Notes: generated by a model not told the origin, from the sequence alone. A stretch of DNA of 64,000 nt from Bacteroidota bacterium (GCA_023381535.1 JAMCSN010000131.1:1-64000); one strand, 5' to 3'; numbered from the stretch's first letter, positions 53,079-62,453 are shown. Numbers and translations are program-made.

Positions 53079-54264
53079 TGTTGTTGTTGTCGGCGCCGGA
53101 ATCGTTGGTCTGGCGACATCACTAAAAATTCTTGAAAAAAATCCTTCTCTCAAACTTTTGATTGTAGAGAAAGAGAATTCCGTTGCGCAGCATCAGACGG
53201 GGAACAACAGCGGCGTTATTCATTCCGGCATCTATTATAAACCGGGAAGTCTGAAAGCTCAAAACTGCGTTCGCGGTTACAAGATGATGATTGATTTTTG
53301 CAACGAGAATGAAATCCGTTACGACATTTGCGGAAAAGTAATTGTCGCTTCATCCGAGTCGGAAATTCCCGCTATGGAAAATATTATGAAGCGCGGAATC
53401 GAAAACGGACTGAACGGTTTAAGACGGCTTCGAAAAGAAGAGCTGAAAGATTACGAACCTCACATTGCCGGTGCTGCCGGAATATTTGTGCCGCAAACCG
53501 GAATTATAGATTACACGAAAGTTTCTGAAAAATATTTGGAATTGATAAAAAAATTCGGCGGCAAAATTGAATTTGGCTGCGAATTAAAAGACCTCCGCGT
53601 TGGCACCGATCAATGCGAGGTGATAACTTCGAAGGGAACGTTTGTTTCAAAATTGGTTGCTACATGTACCGGTTTATTTTCAGACCGGGTTGCAAAGATG
53701 ACTCACCCGGTTTTGCAGCTTAGAATAATTCCGTTCCGCGGAGAATATTACAAGCTGAAAGATCAAGCCAAACATCTTGTGAAAACATTAATCTATCCGG
53801 TGCCGGATCCGAACTTTCCTTTTTTGGGAGTTCATTTCACCAAAATGATTGACGGCGAAGTTGAATGCGGTCCGAACGCAGTTCTATCTTTTAAAAGAGA
53901 AGGTTACACGAAGACAAGTTTTAATTTGCGAGACGCATTTGAAACCATGTTTTGGCCTGGCTTTCACAAAGTGATAAAGAAAAATTGGCGCATGGGAATG
54001 GGCGAGTATTACCGATCGCTGGTAAAAAATTCGTTTGTGAAAGCATTGCAAAAAATGGTACCGGAAATTGAAGGAAAAGATTTGGTTGACGGCGCCGCCG
54101 GCGTTCGAGCGCAAGCGTGCGATAAAAAAGGCGGACTGCTTGATGACTTTTACATCGTTGAAGACAAACGAGTGGTTCACGTTTGCAACGCACCGTCTCC
54201 GGCTGCAACGGCATCGTTATCTATCGGCGATTATGTCTCGAACAAAGTAATTGAGAAGTTATAG
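53068..54264 (+). CDS. lhgO: L-2-hydroxyglutarate oxidase-like FAD enzyme (LhgO family)
   Basis: A D-amino-acid-oxidase-fold flavoenzyme of 398 residues. VVVVGAGIVGLATSLKIL is the FAD motif, GNNSGVIHSGIYYKPGSLKA and GGVRAQ-like GVRAQACDKKGG are LhgO signatures. It oxidises L-2-hydroxyglutarate to 2-oxoglutarate, passing electrons to the quinone pool in E. coli. It lies inside the polysaccharide locus, overlapping a GT4 gene by 11 bp. It could be normal metabolite repair placed here by chance or have a sugar-acid substrate. Upstream neighbours point to co-expression. Confidence 0.88.
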   Translation: MKYDVVVVGAGIVGLATSLKILEKNPSLKLLIVEKENSVAQHQTGNNSGVIHSGIYYKPGSLKAQNCVRGYKMMIDFCNENEIRYDICGKVIVASSESEIPAMENIMKRGIENGLNGLRRLRKEELKDYEPHIAGAAGIFVPQTGIIDYTKVSEKYLELIKKFGGKIEFGCELKDLRVGTDQCEVITSKGTFVSKLVATCTGLFSDRVAKMTHPVLQLRIIPFRGEYYKLKDQAKHLVKTLIYPVPDPNFPFLGVHFTKMIDGEVECGPNAVLSFKREGYTKTSFNLRDAFETMFWPGFHKVIKKNWRMGMGEYYRSLVKNSFVKALQKMVPEIEGKDLVDGAAGVRAQACDKKGGLLDDFYIVEDKRVVHVCNAPSPAATASLSIGDYVSNKVIEKL

Positions 54265-54286
54265 CATTAATGTTCTGTTTTTGTTG

Positions 54287-54315
54287 AGCGAACAGTTTGT
54301 TCGCTTTACATTTAT
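54287..54315 (+). terminator. Possible intrinsic terminator after lhgO
   Basis: AGCGAACA (54287-54294) pairs with TGTTCGCT (54298-54305) around a three-base loop, followed by TTTACATTTATTTT. The T-run is interrupted, so termination may be partial before the phosphoglycosyltransferase gene. Confidence 0.5.
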
Positions 54316-54341
54316 TTTATCCTTATTACTGTTAAAATTTT

Positions 54342-55745
54342 ATGAATAAGAAAACCGAAAAATTTCTAATTCTGATCACTGATTTCATCACGGTGAATTT
54401 TGCGTGGCTTGCATTTTTCTATGTGCGCGTTCAGTCCGGCTGGTTCGATTTGATCACCCAACCGGATTTCTTGCTGCCGATGATTGCCGTTTACATTTAC
54501 TGGCTTTTGATCTTCACTTTTGTAGGAATGTACCGAACTTGGTTTGCACTTTCCCGATTGGATGAACTCTCAACACTGTTCAAAGCCTCATTCGTCGGGG
54601 TACTAATTTTATTTTTTCTAATTCTTTATGACGACTACACACGCGGTGTTTCAACATCCGTGCGTGTTTACATTTTCATTTATTGGGGAATATTCTTTTT
54701 CGTAGTTGGAGTTGGACGGCTCACAATCAGAGGAATTCAGCGGAGACTGCTCATTCAAGGAATCGGAAGAAGGAACGCGCTTATAGTCGGCTTCAGTCCA
54801 AAATCGAACGAGATTCATACCTCAATACTGCGGCATAGAGAGTTGGGTCTCGATGTTGTCGCATATTCGGGAATCAATGAATCCGAGTTGAACAAATCAT
54901 TTAAGAACGTGAGTGTTGTTGATACAATTCATAATCTTGAAAGCACGCTCGATAAATTTCAAATCAAGAATGTGATAATTTCTCTTGGCAGACATGAGGA
55001 AGAAATAATTCTCGAAGTCGTTTCCCGCTGTGAAGGAAAAAATATCGAGATCAAAATGGCGCCGGATCTTTACGATATCATCAGCGGGCAAGCCAAGATA
55101 TCCCAGCTTTATAGTTTTCCTCTCATCGATGTGATGCCCGAACTGATGCCTGAGTGGGAGAAGAAGCTTAAACGATTGATGGATATTGTACTGTCTTTCA
55201 TGTTAATGGTAATAACGTCGCCGGCAACTTTGTTAGCGGCGCTTGCAATCCGTCTTGAAACGAAAGGACCTGTATTTTACAAACAAGAAAGAATGGGACA
55301 GAACGGAAAAATTTTCAAGATTTACAAATTTAGATCGATGGTTCATCACGCTGAAAAGCATACCGGTCCGGTATGGTCAACAAAAGATGATCCGCGCATC
55401 ACGAAGGTTGGTAAATTTATTAGAAAAGTCCGGCTTGATGAAGTTCCGCAAGTGATAAATATTTTGAAAGGCGATATGAGTTTTGTCGGACCCCGCCCGG
55501 AACGGCCATTCTTCGTTGAAAAACTTTCTCATGATATTCCTCTTTACAAAAGAAGATTGAAAGTTCGTCCGGGGGTAACCGGTTGGGCGCAGGTAAAACA
55601 CAAATACGATGAAAATGTTGAAGATGTGAAAGTTAAACTGAAATATGATTTGTTCTACATCGAAAATATGAGTTTAAGAATGGATCTTAAAATTCTTTTT
55701 AGAACCGTTTTTGTAGTTATATTTGGCAAAGGGCACTACGACTAA
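54342..55745 (+). CDS. Polyprenyl phosphoglycosyltransferase (WbaP/WcaJ type)
   Basis: This membrane enzyme transfers a sugar-1-phosphate to undecaprenyl phosphate and so starts repeat-unit assembly. The N-terminus has about four helices, then a nucleotide-binding-like domain, then a re-entrant helix KRLMDIVLSFMLMVITSPAT near 281, followed by FKIYKFRSMVHHAE. The catalytic LDEVPQVINILKGDMSFVGP near 365 has the Asp-Glu dyad, and the end DLFYIENMSLRMDLKIL is typical. Length 467. It is the only intact initiating transferase in the window. Confidence 0.94.
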   Translation: MNKKTEKFLILITDFITVNFAWLAFFYVRVQSGWFDLITQPDFLLPMIAVYIYWLLIFTFVGMYRTWFALSRLDELSTLFKASFVGVLILFFLILYDDYTRGVSTSVRVYIFIYWGIFFFVVGVGRLTIRGIQRRLLIQGIGRRNALIVGFSPKSNEIHTSILRHRELGLDVVAYSGINESELNKSFKNVSVVDTIHNLESTLDKFQIKNVIISLGRHEEEIILEVVSRCEGKNIEIKMAPDLYDIISGQAKISQLYSFPLIDVMPELMPEWEKKLKRLMDIVLSFMLMVITSPATLLAALAIRLETKGPVFYKQERMGQNGKIFKIYKFRSMVHHAEKHTGPVWSTKDDPRITKVGKFIRKVRLDEVPQVINILKGDMSFVGPRPERPFFVEKLSHDIPLYKRRLKVRPGVTGWAQVKHKYDENVEDVKVKLKYDLFYIENMSLRMDLKILFRTVFVVIFGKGHYD

Positions 55746-55759
55746 AATCTAAATTCGCT

Positions 55760-56482
55760 ATGAAAGCAATTGTAATAATTCCAACATACAACGAAAGAAC
55801 CAACATAGAAAAATTGCTGCATGATCTTCTTGAATCTTATGCAGACCTCGACATTCTAATCGTTGACGATAATTCACCGGACGGAACCGGAGATTACGTA
55901 CAAAGCGTTTGCGATTCCAATACGCGAGTCAAATTATTAAGGCGTGCCGGAAAAATGGGACTTGGAACAGCATATGTTGAAGGTTTTAAATTCATGCTTG
56001 CGAACGGTTATGAAGCGGCAATTCAAATGGATGCAGATTATTCTCACGATCCAAAAGAAATAGGTAATTTGCTTTCGGCTCTTAAGAACCACGACTTGGC
56101 AATTGGCAGCAGATATTTTCACGGTGTCCGTGTAGTTAATTGGCCGTTGAGAAGATTAATTCTGAGTTCCTTTGCAAATCTTTACACGCGGATTGTTACC
56201 GGCATGCCCATCAAAGACGGCACCGGCGGATTCAAATGTTTCAATAGAAAAGTTTTGGAATCAATTAATTTGAACGCGATACATTCCAACGGTTATTCGT
56301 TTCAGATCGAAATGAATTTCATAGCATGGAAAAAAGGTTTTCGCATAATTGAAATTCCGATAACATTTGTAGATCGTGTCGAAGGCACATCAAAGATGTC
56401 GAAGAAAATTGTTCGCGAAGCGGTTGTTATGGTTTGGAAGTTAAGATTGAAAAGTATCTTCGGTTCACTAAATTCAATGTGA
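55760..56482 (+). CDS. Polyprenol-phosphate glycosyltransferase (DPM1-like GT2)
   Basis: A 240-residue GT2 enzyme without C-terminal membrane helices. VIIPTYNERTNIEKLLHDLL and VDDNSPDGTGDYV open it, QMDADYSHDPKEI carries the DXD, and GTGGFKCFNRKVL with YSFQIEMNF mark the polyprenol monophosphomannose synthase branch. It makes polyprenyl-phosphate-linked sugar used by later transferases or for protein or lipid modification. It is 14 bp after the phosphoglycosyltransferase gene and 1 bp before the fused GT gene. Confidence 0.9.
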   Translation: MKAIVIIPTYNERTNIEKLLHDLLESYADLDILIVDDNSPDGTGDYVQSVCDSNTRVKLLRRAGKMGLGTAYVEGFKFMLANGYEAAIQMDADYSHDPKEIGNLLSALKNHDLAIGSRYFHGVRVVNWPLRRLILSSFANLYTRIVTGMPIKDGTGGFKCFNRKVLESINLNAIHSNGYSFQIEMNFIAWKKGFRIIEIPITFVDRVEGTSKMSKKIVREAVVMVWKLRLKSIFGSLNSM

Positions 56483-56483
56483 G

Positions 56484-58472
56484 ATGACTGACCTCTCAAT
56501 CATAATTGTAAATTATAATGTGAAAGAGTTTCTTCTGAACATGTTAGATTCGGTTCAGAAGGCAGCCAAAACTATTTCTGCCGAGATTATTGTTGTCGAT
56601 AATGCTTCGGACGACGGCAGCGTCGAATCGATCAAAGAAAAATTTCCTTCCATAAAATTAATTGTTAATGAAAAAAATATCGGCTTCGGTGCCGCGAACA
56701 ACATCGCGATGCTGCACGCCTTGGGGAAATATTTTCTACTGATTAATCCCGATACAATCGTTCGCGAAGATACATTTACAAAGATGATTTCATTCTTCGA
56801 ACAAAATCCAGAAGCTGGAATTGCGGGCTGCAAAGTTCTGAATGCGGACGGAACGCTTCAGCTTGCATGCAGAAGAGGATTCCCCGGTCCATGGACATCA
56901 TTCACAAAAGTGATGGGACTCAGCACGTTATTTCCGAAGAGCAGATTGTTCGCGCGTTACAACCTAACGTATCTCGATGAAAACAAAACCTATGAAGTCG
57001 ATGCCGTCAGCGGCGCTTTTATGATGATGCGGAAACAAGTTTACGACAAGATCGGCGGATTCGATCGAGAATTTTTTATGTACGGCGAAGATTTGGATCT
57101 ATGCTACCGCACCCAGCAAGCCGGGTACAAAGTTTTTTATGTTCACTCTACGGAAATAATCCATTACAAAGGAGAGAGCACAAAAAGAAGCAGCATGGAT
57201 GAAACAAAAGTCTTTTATGATGCCATGCATTTGTTCGTGCGCAAACATTTTTCGTCTTCGTTCGTTGTTGAATCTATTCTGCAATCCGCAATCCTTTTCC
57301 GTAAACTGATTGCCTTTGCAAATGTTTATAAACTTGCAATCGTTTCGATGGTCGTTGACTTTTTGATTTTTTCAGTTGCCGCTCTCCTCGGTGAGCACAT
57401 CTATGCAAACCAGCATTGGAAAGGATTTCCTGATGTGTTCAAACCGTGGGTTTATTTTATCCCGGCGCTGATGCAGTTATTTATCGGTATGATGGCGGGC
57501 GCATACCGGAAAAAAACTATTTCAAATTTGCGCGCAGCATTAGGACTTATTTACGGATTGGTTTTTCTTTCGGCGCTGACATATTTCTTCAAGCAGTTTG
57601 CATTCAGCCGTGCGGTGGTGCTTATCACTTATGGACTCGCGTTTGTTTTCTTTTCGTTTTGGAGAATAGCGGTTAAAATTATTTTTAAGGTAGGATTGGA
57701 AGCTGACTCAAGAAAATCCCGGACACTGCTTGTCGGGAGCGAAAGAAAAACGGAAGAACTCGCATCAAAGTTGCGATCTACGTTCACTCGTCTTTATCAA
57801 GTCGTCGGATTGATAAGTCTGTCGCGGAAAAATGTCGGCGGCTCTGTAGGAAGTTTCAAAATTTTGGGTGCGGTCGATAACATCAAAAAAATAATTTCAG
57901 ACGAAAGAATTGACAAAGTAATTTTCTCGTCGGAGGATTTGTCGTTCAACCAAATGTTCTCGGTTGTTTCCGAATGCCAGGGTGAGAATGTTGAATTCTT
58001 AGTTGCTGGTAGAGAGCTTGATTATCTCGTCGGAAAATCTTCAGTAACAATGCTCGATGATATTGCGCTGTTGAAAGTCAATTACAACATTTCATCTTTT
58101 TCGCGACGAGCGACGAAACGTATTTTCGATCTTACACTATCAACGGTAATTTTGTTTTTGGTTTATCCTTTCATATATTTATTTCAGAAGATCACATCAA
58201 AAAATAGCAATTTTGTTCAGTTCATTCTTGGCGTACCAAAAGTCTTCATTAGCAGAAAAAGTTTTGTCGGTCCGCGTGATTCATCTTACCGCGGAGATTT
58301 ATTTGTCGGGAAATCCGGTTTAACCGGTTTATGGTTTGTCGAAGATTTTCTTGAGACCGACACAGAAGAAATTAAGAAGCTTGATATTTTTTACGCGAAG
58401 AATCAAAATATTTGGCTGGATATAGAAATTCTTGGCAGGACATTTTCAAAAATGTTTTTTAGTACGGAGTAG
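56484..58472 (+). CDS. GT2 fused to a degenerate phosphoglycosyltransferase-like domain
   Basis: The 662-residue protein begins with a complete GT2 domain (about 1-270): [26 protein letters not shown] and [13 protein letters not shown]. About four helices follow (285-410), then a nucleotide-binding-like region (410-530, [17 protein letters not shown]). The last part (about 540-660) resembles the membrane-anchor plus catalytic domain of WbaP-type enzymes ([47 protein letters not shown]). The FRSM and DE(V/L)PQ segments containing the catalytic acid pair are missing, so this part is probably inactive and serves as anchor or partner. It sits 2 bp before accA. Confidence 0.85.
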   Translation: MTDLSIIIVNYNVKEFLLNMLDSVQKAAKTISAEIIVVDNASDDGSVESIKEKFPSIKLIVNEKNIGFGAANNIAMLHALGKYFLLINPDTIVREDTFTKMISFFEQNPEAGIAGCKVLNADGTLQLACRRGFPGPWTSFTKVMGLSTLFPKSRLFARYNLTYLDENKTYEVDAVSGAFMMMRKQVYDKIGGFDREFFMYGEDLDLCYRTQQAGYKVFYVHSTEIIHYKGESTKRSSMDETKVFYDAMHLFVRKHFSSSFVVESILQSAILFRKLIAFANVYKLAIVSMVVDFLIFSVAALLGEHIYANQHWKGFPDVFKPWVYFIPALMQLFIGMMAGAYRKKTISNLRAALGLIYGLVFLSALTYFFKQFAFSRAVVLITYGLAFVFFSFWRIAVKIIFKVGLEADSRKSRTLLVGSERKTEELASKLRSTFTRLYQVVGLISLSRKNVGGSVGSFKILGAVDNIKKIISDERIDKVIFSSEDLSFNQMFSVVSECQGENVEFLVAGRELDYLVGKSSVTMLDDIALLKVNYNISSFSRRATKRIFDLTLSTVILFLVYPFIYLFQKITSKNSNFVQFILGVPKVFISRKSFVGPRDSSYRGDLFVGKSGLTGLWFVEDFLETDTEEIKKLDIFYAKNQNIWLDIEILGRTFSKMFFSTE

Positions 58473-58474
58473 AA

Positions 58475-59425
58475 ATGGCAAAAAATGTACTGGACTTTGA
58501 AAAACCTATTATAGAACTTGAAAAGAAAATCGAGGAGATGCGCAAATATGAAGGTCACCTTGACATTGCCGACGAAGTTAGAAACCTTGAAGAGAAGGTT
58601 ATACAATTGAAACAGAACGTTTACGATAATCTCACGCGTTGGCAGCGGGTTCAGCTCGCGCGCCATCCCGAACGTCCTTACACTCTCGATTACATTTACA
58701 TGATTACCGAAAATTTTATCGAGCTTCACGGCGACCGCTTGTTCAAAGACGATCATGCTGTTGTTGCCGGATTTGCGAAATTGGACGATCAAAAAGTGAT
58801 GATCATCGGTCATCAAAAAGGACGCGACACCAAATCAAATCTTTTTAGAAATTTTGGAATGCCGAATCCGGAAGGTTATCGTAAAGCATTAAGGTTGATG
58901 AAACTCGCCGAGAAATTTAAAATTCCGGTTATTACAATGTTAGATACACCCGGCGCTTATCCCGGTATTGAAGCAGAAGAGCGCGGACAGGCTGAAGCGA
59001 TCGCAAGAAATCTTTTGGAGATGAGTCGTTTGCGTGTACCGATCATCGTTACAATAATTGGTGAAGGCGCAAGCGGCGGCGCGCTTGGTCTCGGCATCGG
59101 CGATCGAATCCTAATGTTGCAGAACACGTGGTACTCGGTAATCAGTCCGGAATCTTGTTCGAGTATTCTGTGGAGAAGTTGGAGCTACAAAGAACAAGCT
59201 GCCGAAGCTTTGAAACTGACTGCCGAAGATTTATTGGAACAAGGAATCATCGATAGAATTATTCCTGAACCGCTCGGCGGCGCGCACAAAGATCATCATT
59301 TAATGGCAGCAACTTTGAAAACAGTTTTAAAAGAAGAACTTGACGCTTTGATGAAGATTAAACCGGAAAAATTAGTTCAGAACCGTCTGGAAAAATTCGG
59401 CAAGATGGGTGTGTATGTTGAATAA
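58475..59425 (+). CDS. accA: Acetyl-CoA carboxylase carboxyltransferase alpha subunit
   Basis: AccA forms, with AccD, the carboxyltransferase that makes malonyl-CoA for fatty acid synthesis. The N-terminal helical part ([20 protein letters not shown]) and the crotonase-like core with [37 protein letters not shown] and [12 protein letters not shown] are diagnostic. Length (316) is normal. It follows the GT fusion gene by only 2 bp, so this housekeeping gene may be driven by the polysaccharide promoter. Confidence 0.96.
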   Translation: MAKNVLDFEKPIIELEKKIEEMRKYEGHLDIADEVRNLEEKVIQLKQNVYDNLTRWQRVQLARHPERPYTLDYIYMITENFIELHGDRLFKDDHAVVAGFAKLDDQKVMIIGHQKGRDTKSNLFRNFGMPNPEGYRKALRLMKLAEKFKIPVITMLDTPGAYPGIEAEERGQAEAIARNLLEMSRLRVPIIVTIIGEGASGGALGLGIGDRILMLQNTWYSVISPESCSSILWRSWSYKEQAAEALKLTAEDLLEQGIIDRIIPEPLGGAHKDHHLMAATLKTVLKEELDALMKIKPEKLVQNRLEKFGKMGVYVE

Positions 59426-59465
59426 AGAGTGAAACTAAAAATTTTAAAACACAAATTCTTAAGCA

Positions 59466-59521
59466 CAAAATTCAAAGCACAAAATCAAAAAGTTGTTTTG
59501 GATTTTCAACTTTGAATTTTG
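59466..59521. repeat. AT-rich inverted repeat before the thioesterase gene
   Basis: CAAAATTCAAAG (59466-59477) is the exact inverse of CTTTGAATTTTG (59510-59521), with AAAATC and GATTTT nested inside. The flanks continue as a looser AT-rich inverted pattern. A similar one precedes dnaE, and AT-rich pieces flank the four-helix gene. These look like small palindromic elements in intergenic DNA. Confidence 0.55.
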
Positions 59522-59545
59522 GATTTTGAAATTTTGGATTTAATT

Positions 59546-59980
59546 ATGCTTACTCATGTTACTGAAATCCGTGTCCGTTATGCCGATACGGATATGATGC
59601 AATTTGTTTACAATGGAAAATATTTGGAATATTTTGAAGTCGGCAGAACAGAATTACTGCGTTCGACCGGAGTTTCTTATGCTGAGGTTGAGAAAAACGG
59701 TTATCAGCTTCCGTTGATTGAAACCGGAATCAAATATTTGCAGTCGGCATCTTACGACGACGTTCTTGAAATTCATGCATCGGTGAAAGAATTGTATTCG
59801 CCAAAAGTTCACATTGAATATGTTGTTAAGAAAAAAGGTACGAATGAAATCATTGCAGAAGGATTTACTACTCACATTTTTATAAAGAGCGATACAAAGA
59901 AAGCCGTTCGACCGCCAAAAGTTTATGTTGACGCATTGGCTCCGTATTTTTCAAAGAGCGCCGGTTCACAAAAAAAATAA
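59546..59980 (+). CDS. YbgC-type acyl-CoA thioesterase
   Basis: A hot-dog-fold thioesterase of 144 residues. VRYADTDMMQFVYNGKYLEY holds the active-site Asp and the family signature, followed by FEVGRTELLRS. I use the ATG at 59546, because the family starts there and the longer frame from 59519 adds residues from the AT-rich inverted repeat. YbgC hydrolyses short acyl-CoA or acyl-ACP and is often near the Tol-Pal genes, which are not here. It follows accA, so a lipid link is plausible. Confidence 0.88.
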   Translation: MLTHVTEIRVRYADTDMMQFVYNGKYLEYFEVGRTELLRSTGVSYAEVEKNGYQLPLIETGIKYLQSASYDDVLEIHASVKELYSPKVHIEYVVKKKGTNEIIAEGFTTHIFIKSDTKKAVRPPKVYVDALAPYFSKSAGSQKK

Positions 59981-60042
59981 ATTTTGAAATGATGCAAGAT
60001 TGTCCATAAGTAATTTTTCAAATAGGTGATCCGCGAAGATCC

Positions 60043-60221
60043 CAATGCTGTCAGGTTAAGAATTATTGGGCTAAAGCCCTATTAGCTTTTATTTGTTCTA
60101 ACCCCACGCGCTTACCCGCTTCGCCTTGCGGCTAAGCGAGGCGAGAGCGTGGGGTTACTAAACAAACCTTTTCTCATTGGACTTTAGTCCAAAGTCTATT
60201 AACCTAAACCTGACAGCATTG
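60043..60221. mobile_element. 179-bp MITE-like element with 15-bp terminal inverted repeats
   Basis: The ends CAATGCTGTCAGGTT (60043-60057) and AACCTGACAGCATTG (60207-60221) are perfect inverses. Directly outside, CGCGAAGATCC occurs on both sides (60032-60042 and 60222-60232), an 11-bp target duplication. No coding frame fits. Inside are hairpins GGGCTAAAGCCC (60068-60079), GGACTTTAGTCC (60179-60190) and a 10-bp stem AACCCCACGC/GCGTGGGGTT (60100-60109 with 60147-60156). The size of the duplication fits the IS4 superfamily, but the transposase source is unknown. Confidence 0.78.
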
Positions 60222-60234
60222 CGCGAAGATCCCC

Positions 60235-60290
60235 GCTTCGCCGACCCGTCTCGCCGATGGCAAGCCGAGGCAGAAGCTCAGCGAGGCGAG
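60235..60290. repeat. GC-rich palindrome-like DNA after the MITE
   Basis: The stretch has GCTTCGCC and GGCGAG-type arms and the words CCCGTCTCGCC and AGCGAGGCGAG. These are the same vocabulary (CGCCTCG, GTCTC, GCTTCG) as the ftsQ, ftsZ and post-ftsZ elements. A related CGCTTCGCC/AGCGAGGCG pair lies in the loop of the MITE hairpin (60118-60143). The relation is by words only; no full alignment to the 49-bp element is possible by eye. Confidence 0.45.
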
Positions 60291-60373
60291 TGTTACGATC
60301 AGTGTCATCAGCGTTCTATATTAAAAAAAATAATTACTTATGTGACAATCTAAAATGATTAAGTCTGGATAAA

Positions 60374-61837
60374 ATGCTCGATAAAATTAAAGAACTCACC
60401 AAAGACACTGCGATTTACGGAATCAGTACCATCGTCGGAAGGTTTCTCGGATTTCTTCTTGTTCCTTTTTACACAAATGTAATTGATACAACCGATTTCG
60501 GAATCTACTCGAACATTTACGCCTACCTTGCATTCTTGAACATCGTTTTTATTTATGGAATGGATGCCGCCTTCATGAAATATTCTTCGCTAGCAGACGG
60601 AAACGAAAAGAGAAAAACTTTTTCAACGGCGTATCTGTTCGTTTTTCTTTCTACAATTGTGCTGGCGTTAGCCCTTTACTTATTGCGAAACCCATTTACA
60701 GAACTGATGGAAATCCCGGGACAGTACACAAAGTTATACTACTATGTAATTTTCATTTTGATTTTTGATACGTTAGCGTTAGTGCCGTTTGCAAGTCTCC
60801 GACTTGAAAGAAAAGCCGGAAAGTTTACTTCCGTTAAACTTGCCAACATACTCATCAATCTTGCGCTGAATTTTATTTTGGTTTTGAAATACCATCTCGG
60901 CATCGAAGCAATATTTATTGCAAATTTAATTGCGTCGGCTTTTACTTTCGTTGTTTTGATCCCGGAAATTCTTCGCAAACTTTCTTTTCGAATTGATAAA
61001 GACTTGCTGAAGATAATGCTGAAGTTTGGAATTCCTTACTTACCGGCGAGTTTAGCTGCAATGGTTGTTCAGGTTATTGATAGACCTGTTGTGCTGGCGA
61101 TGACAAATCCAGCGACGCTGGGAATTTACCAGGCAAATTATAAACTCGGCATTTTCATGATGCTTTTCGTTTCGATGTTTCAATACGCTTGGCAGCCGTT
61201 CTTCTTAAATAACGCAAAAGAAAAAAACGCCAAAGAAATTTTTTCAAAAATTCTTACTCTTTTTCTTTTGGTTTCAAGTTTAGTTTGGATAGTGCTTACA
61301 CTTTTCGTAGAAGACTTTGCGCGATTTCAATTCATTCCGGGGCATTCGATTATCGGAAAAGAATATTTAAGCGGAATTACCATCGTCCCGATAATTCTTC
61401 TCGGATATTTGTTCAATGGAATCTATTACAATTTTCAAGCGGGAATTTATATCGAAGAGAAGACGAAATATTTTCCTTACGTTACCGGCGCCGGTGCAGT
61501 GATAAATGTTGTTGTCAATGTTTTGTTGATTCCCGTGCTCGGTATAATGGGTGCCGCGCTAGCAACACTTGCAAGTTATTTTGTTATGGCAGGAAGTTTG
61601 TATTTCTTCTCTCAAAAATATTATAGAATCGATTATGAATACGGCAAGGTGACAAAAATTCTTGTTTTGGTAATCGTAACGGGAATCGTTTACTACTATC
61701 TATATTATCAGTTCGGTCTTAATGTTCTAATAAAATTCATAATTCTAATTCTGTTTACAGTGGCAATTTTTTTGCTAAGGGTAGTTGAAAAACATGAAAT
61801 TGTAAGATTCGGCAAGTTGTTACTGCGAATACATTAA
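60374..61837 (+). CDS. Polysaccharide flippase (third of three)
   Basis: A 487-residue membrane protein with 12-14 helices of the oligosaccharide flippase/MurJ-like superfamily. LTKDTAIYGISTIVGRFLGF near the start and YTNVIDTTDFGIYSNIYAYL are typical. It is isolated from the main locus by accA and the thioesterase gene and is preceded by the MITE, which may supply or disturb its promoter. Its substrate is unknown. Confidence 0.85.
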   Translation: MLDKIKELTKDTAIYGISTIVGRFLGFLLVPFYTNVIDTTDFGIYSNIYAYLAFLNIVFIYGMDAAFMKYSSLADGNEKRKTFSTAYLFVFLSTIVLALALYLLRNPFTELMEIPGQYTKLYYYVIFILIFDTLALVPFASLRLERKAGKFTSVKLANILINLALNFILVLKYHLGIEAIFIANLIASAFTFVVLIPEILRKLSFRIDKDLLKIMLKFGIPYLPASLAAMVVQVIDRPVVLAMTNPATLGIYQANYKLGIFMMLFVSMFQYAWQPFFLNNAKEKNAKEIFSKILTLFLLVSSLVWIVLTLFVEDFARFQFIPGHSIIGKEYLSGITIVPIILLGYLFNGIYYNFQAGIYIEEKTKYFPYVTGAGAVINVVVNVLLIPVLGIMGAALATLASYFVMAGSLYFFSQKYYRIDYEYGKVTKILVLVIVTGIVYYYLYYQFGLNVLIKFIILILFTVAIFLLRVVEKHEIVRFGKLLLRIH

Positions 61838-61926
61838 TCTCACTCCGCTTTTTGTTCTTTCGTAAATATCAAGTAAGAAATATTTTCATTTGTTTTTATC
61901 TTTGTCTTTAAAGAGAGAATGTTTGA

Positions 61927-62382
61927 ATGGAAAAAATAAAAGTTAAGATTCAGCGAGTAGCAAATAATTTTAACGACATACCATTGCCGGAATACGCTAC
62001 TTCCGGAAGCAGCGGACTTGATCTACGCGCCGCAATCGAAAATGAGATCGTTCTTGAAAAAGGAAAGTTCGGATTAATCCCGACAAACCTTCGCGTTGAA
62101 ATTCCGGTCGGATACGAAATTCAAGTACGGCCGCGGAGCGGTCTTGCAGCAAAGAACGGTATTGGAGTTTTAAATTCTCCCGGTACAATTGATTCGGATT
62201 ATCGCGGTGAAATAAAAGTGATTCTATTCAACTTCGGTAACGAAGATTTTATAATCAAACGCGGAGACAGAATCGCTCAAATGATTTTGGCAAAAGTTTA
62301 TTACGCGGATTTAGAAGAGACGCAAGATTTAAACGGCAGCCAACGCGGCGAAGGCGGCTTCGGACACACAGGAACTAAATAA
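61927..62382 (+). CDS. dut: dUTP diphosphatase
   Basis: Dut hydrolyses dUTP to dUMP, keeping uracil out of DNA and feeding dTMP synthesis. All five motifs are visible: SGSSGLDLRA, PRSGLAAKNGI, NSPGTIDSDYRGE, GDRIAQMI and the C-terminal RGEGGFGHTG that closes over the active site. Length (151) is normal for the trimeric form. It precedes dnaE by 71 bp of AT-rich inverted-repeat DNA. Confidence 0.96.
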   Translation: MEKIKVKIQRVANNFNDIPLPEYATSGSSGLDLRAAIENEIVLEKGKFGLIPTNLRVEIPVGYEIQVRPRSGLAAKNGIGVLNSPGTIDSDYRGEIKVILFNFGNEDFIIKRGDRIAQMILAKVYYADLEETQDLNGSQRGEGGFGHTGTK

Positions 62383-62390
62383 TAATTGAT

Positions 62391-62429
62391 AATTGCGAAT
62401 GGAGAATTGATAATTTTCAATTCGCAATT
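62391..62429. repeat. AT-rich inverted repeat before dnaE
   Basis: AATTGCGAAT (62391-62400) and ATTCGCAATT (62420-62429) are exact inverses, with GAATTGA and TCAATTC (62404-62410, 62417-62423) nested inside. It fills much of the dut-dnaE gap. Same class of element as the repeat before the thioesterase gene. Confidence 0.55.
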
Positions 62430-62453
62430 CTAAATTCTCAATTGCTTCTAACT

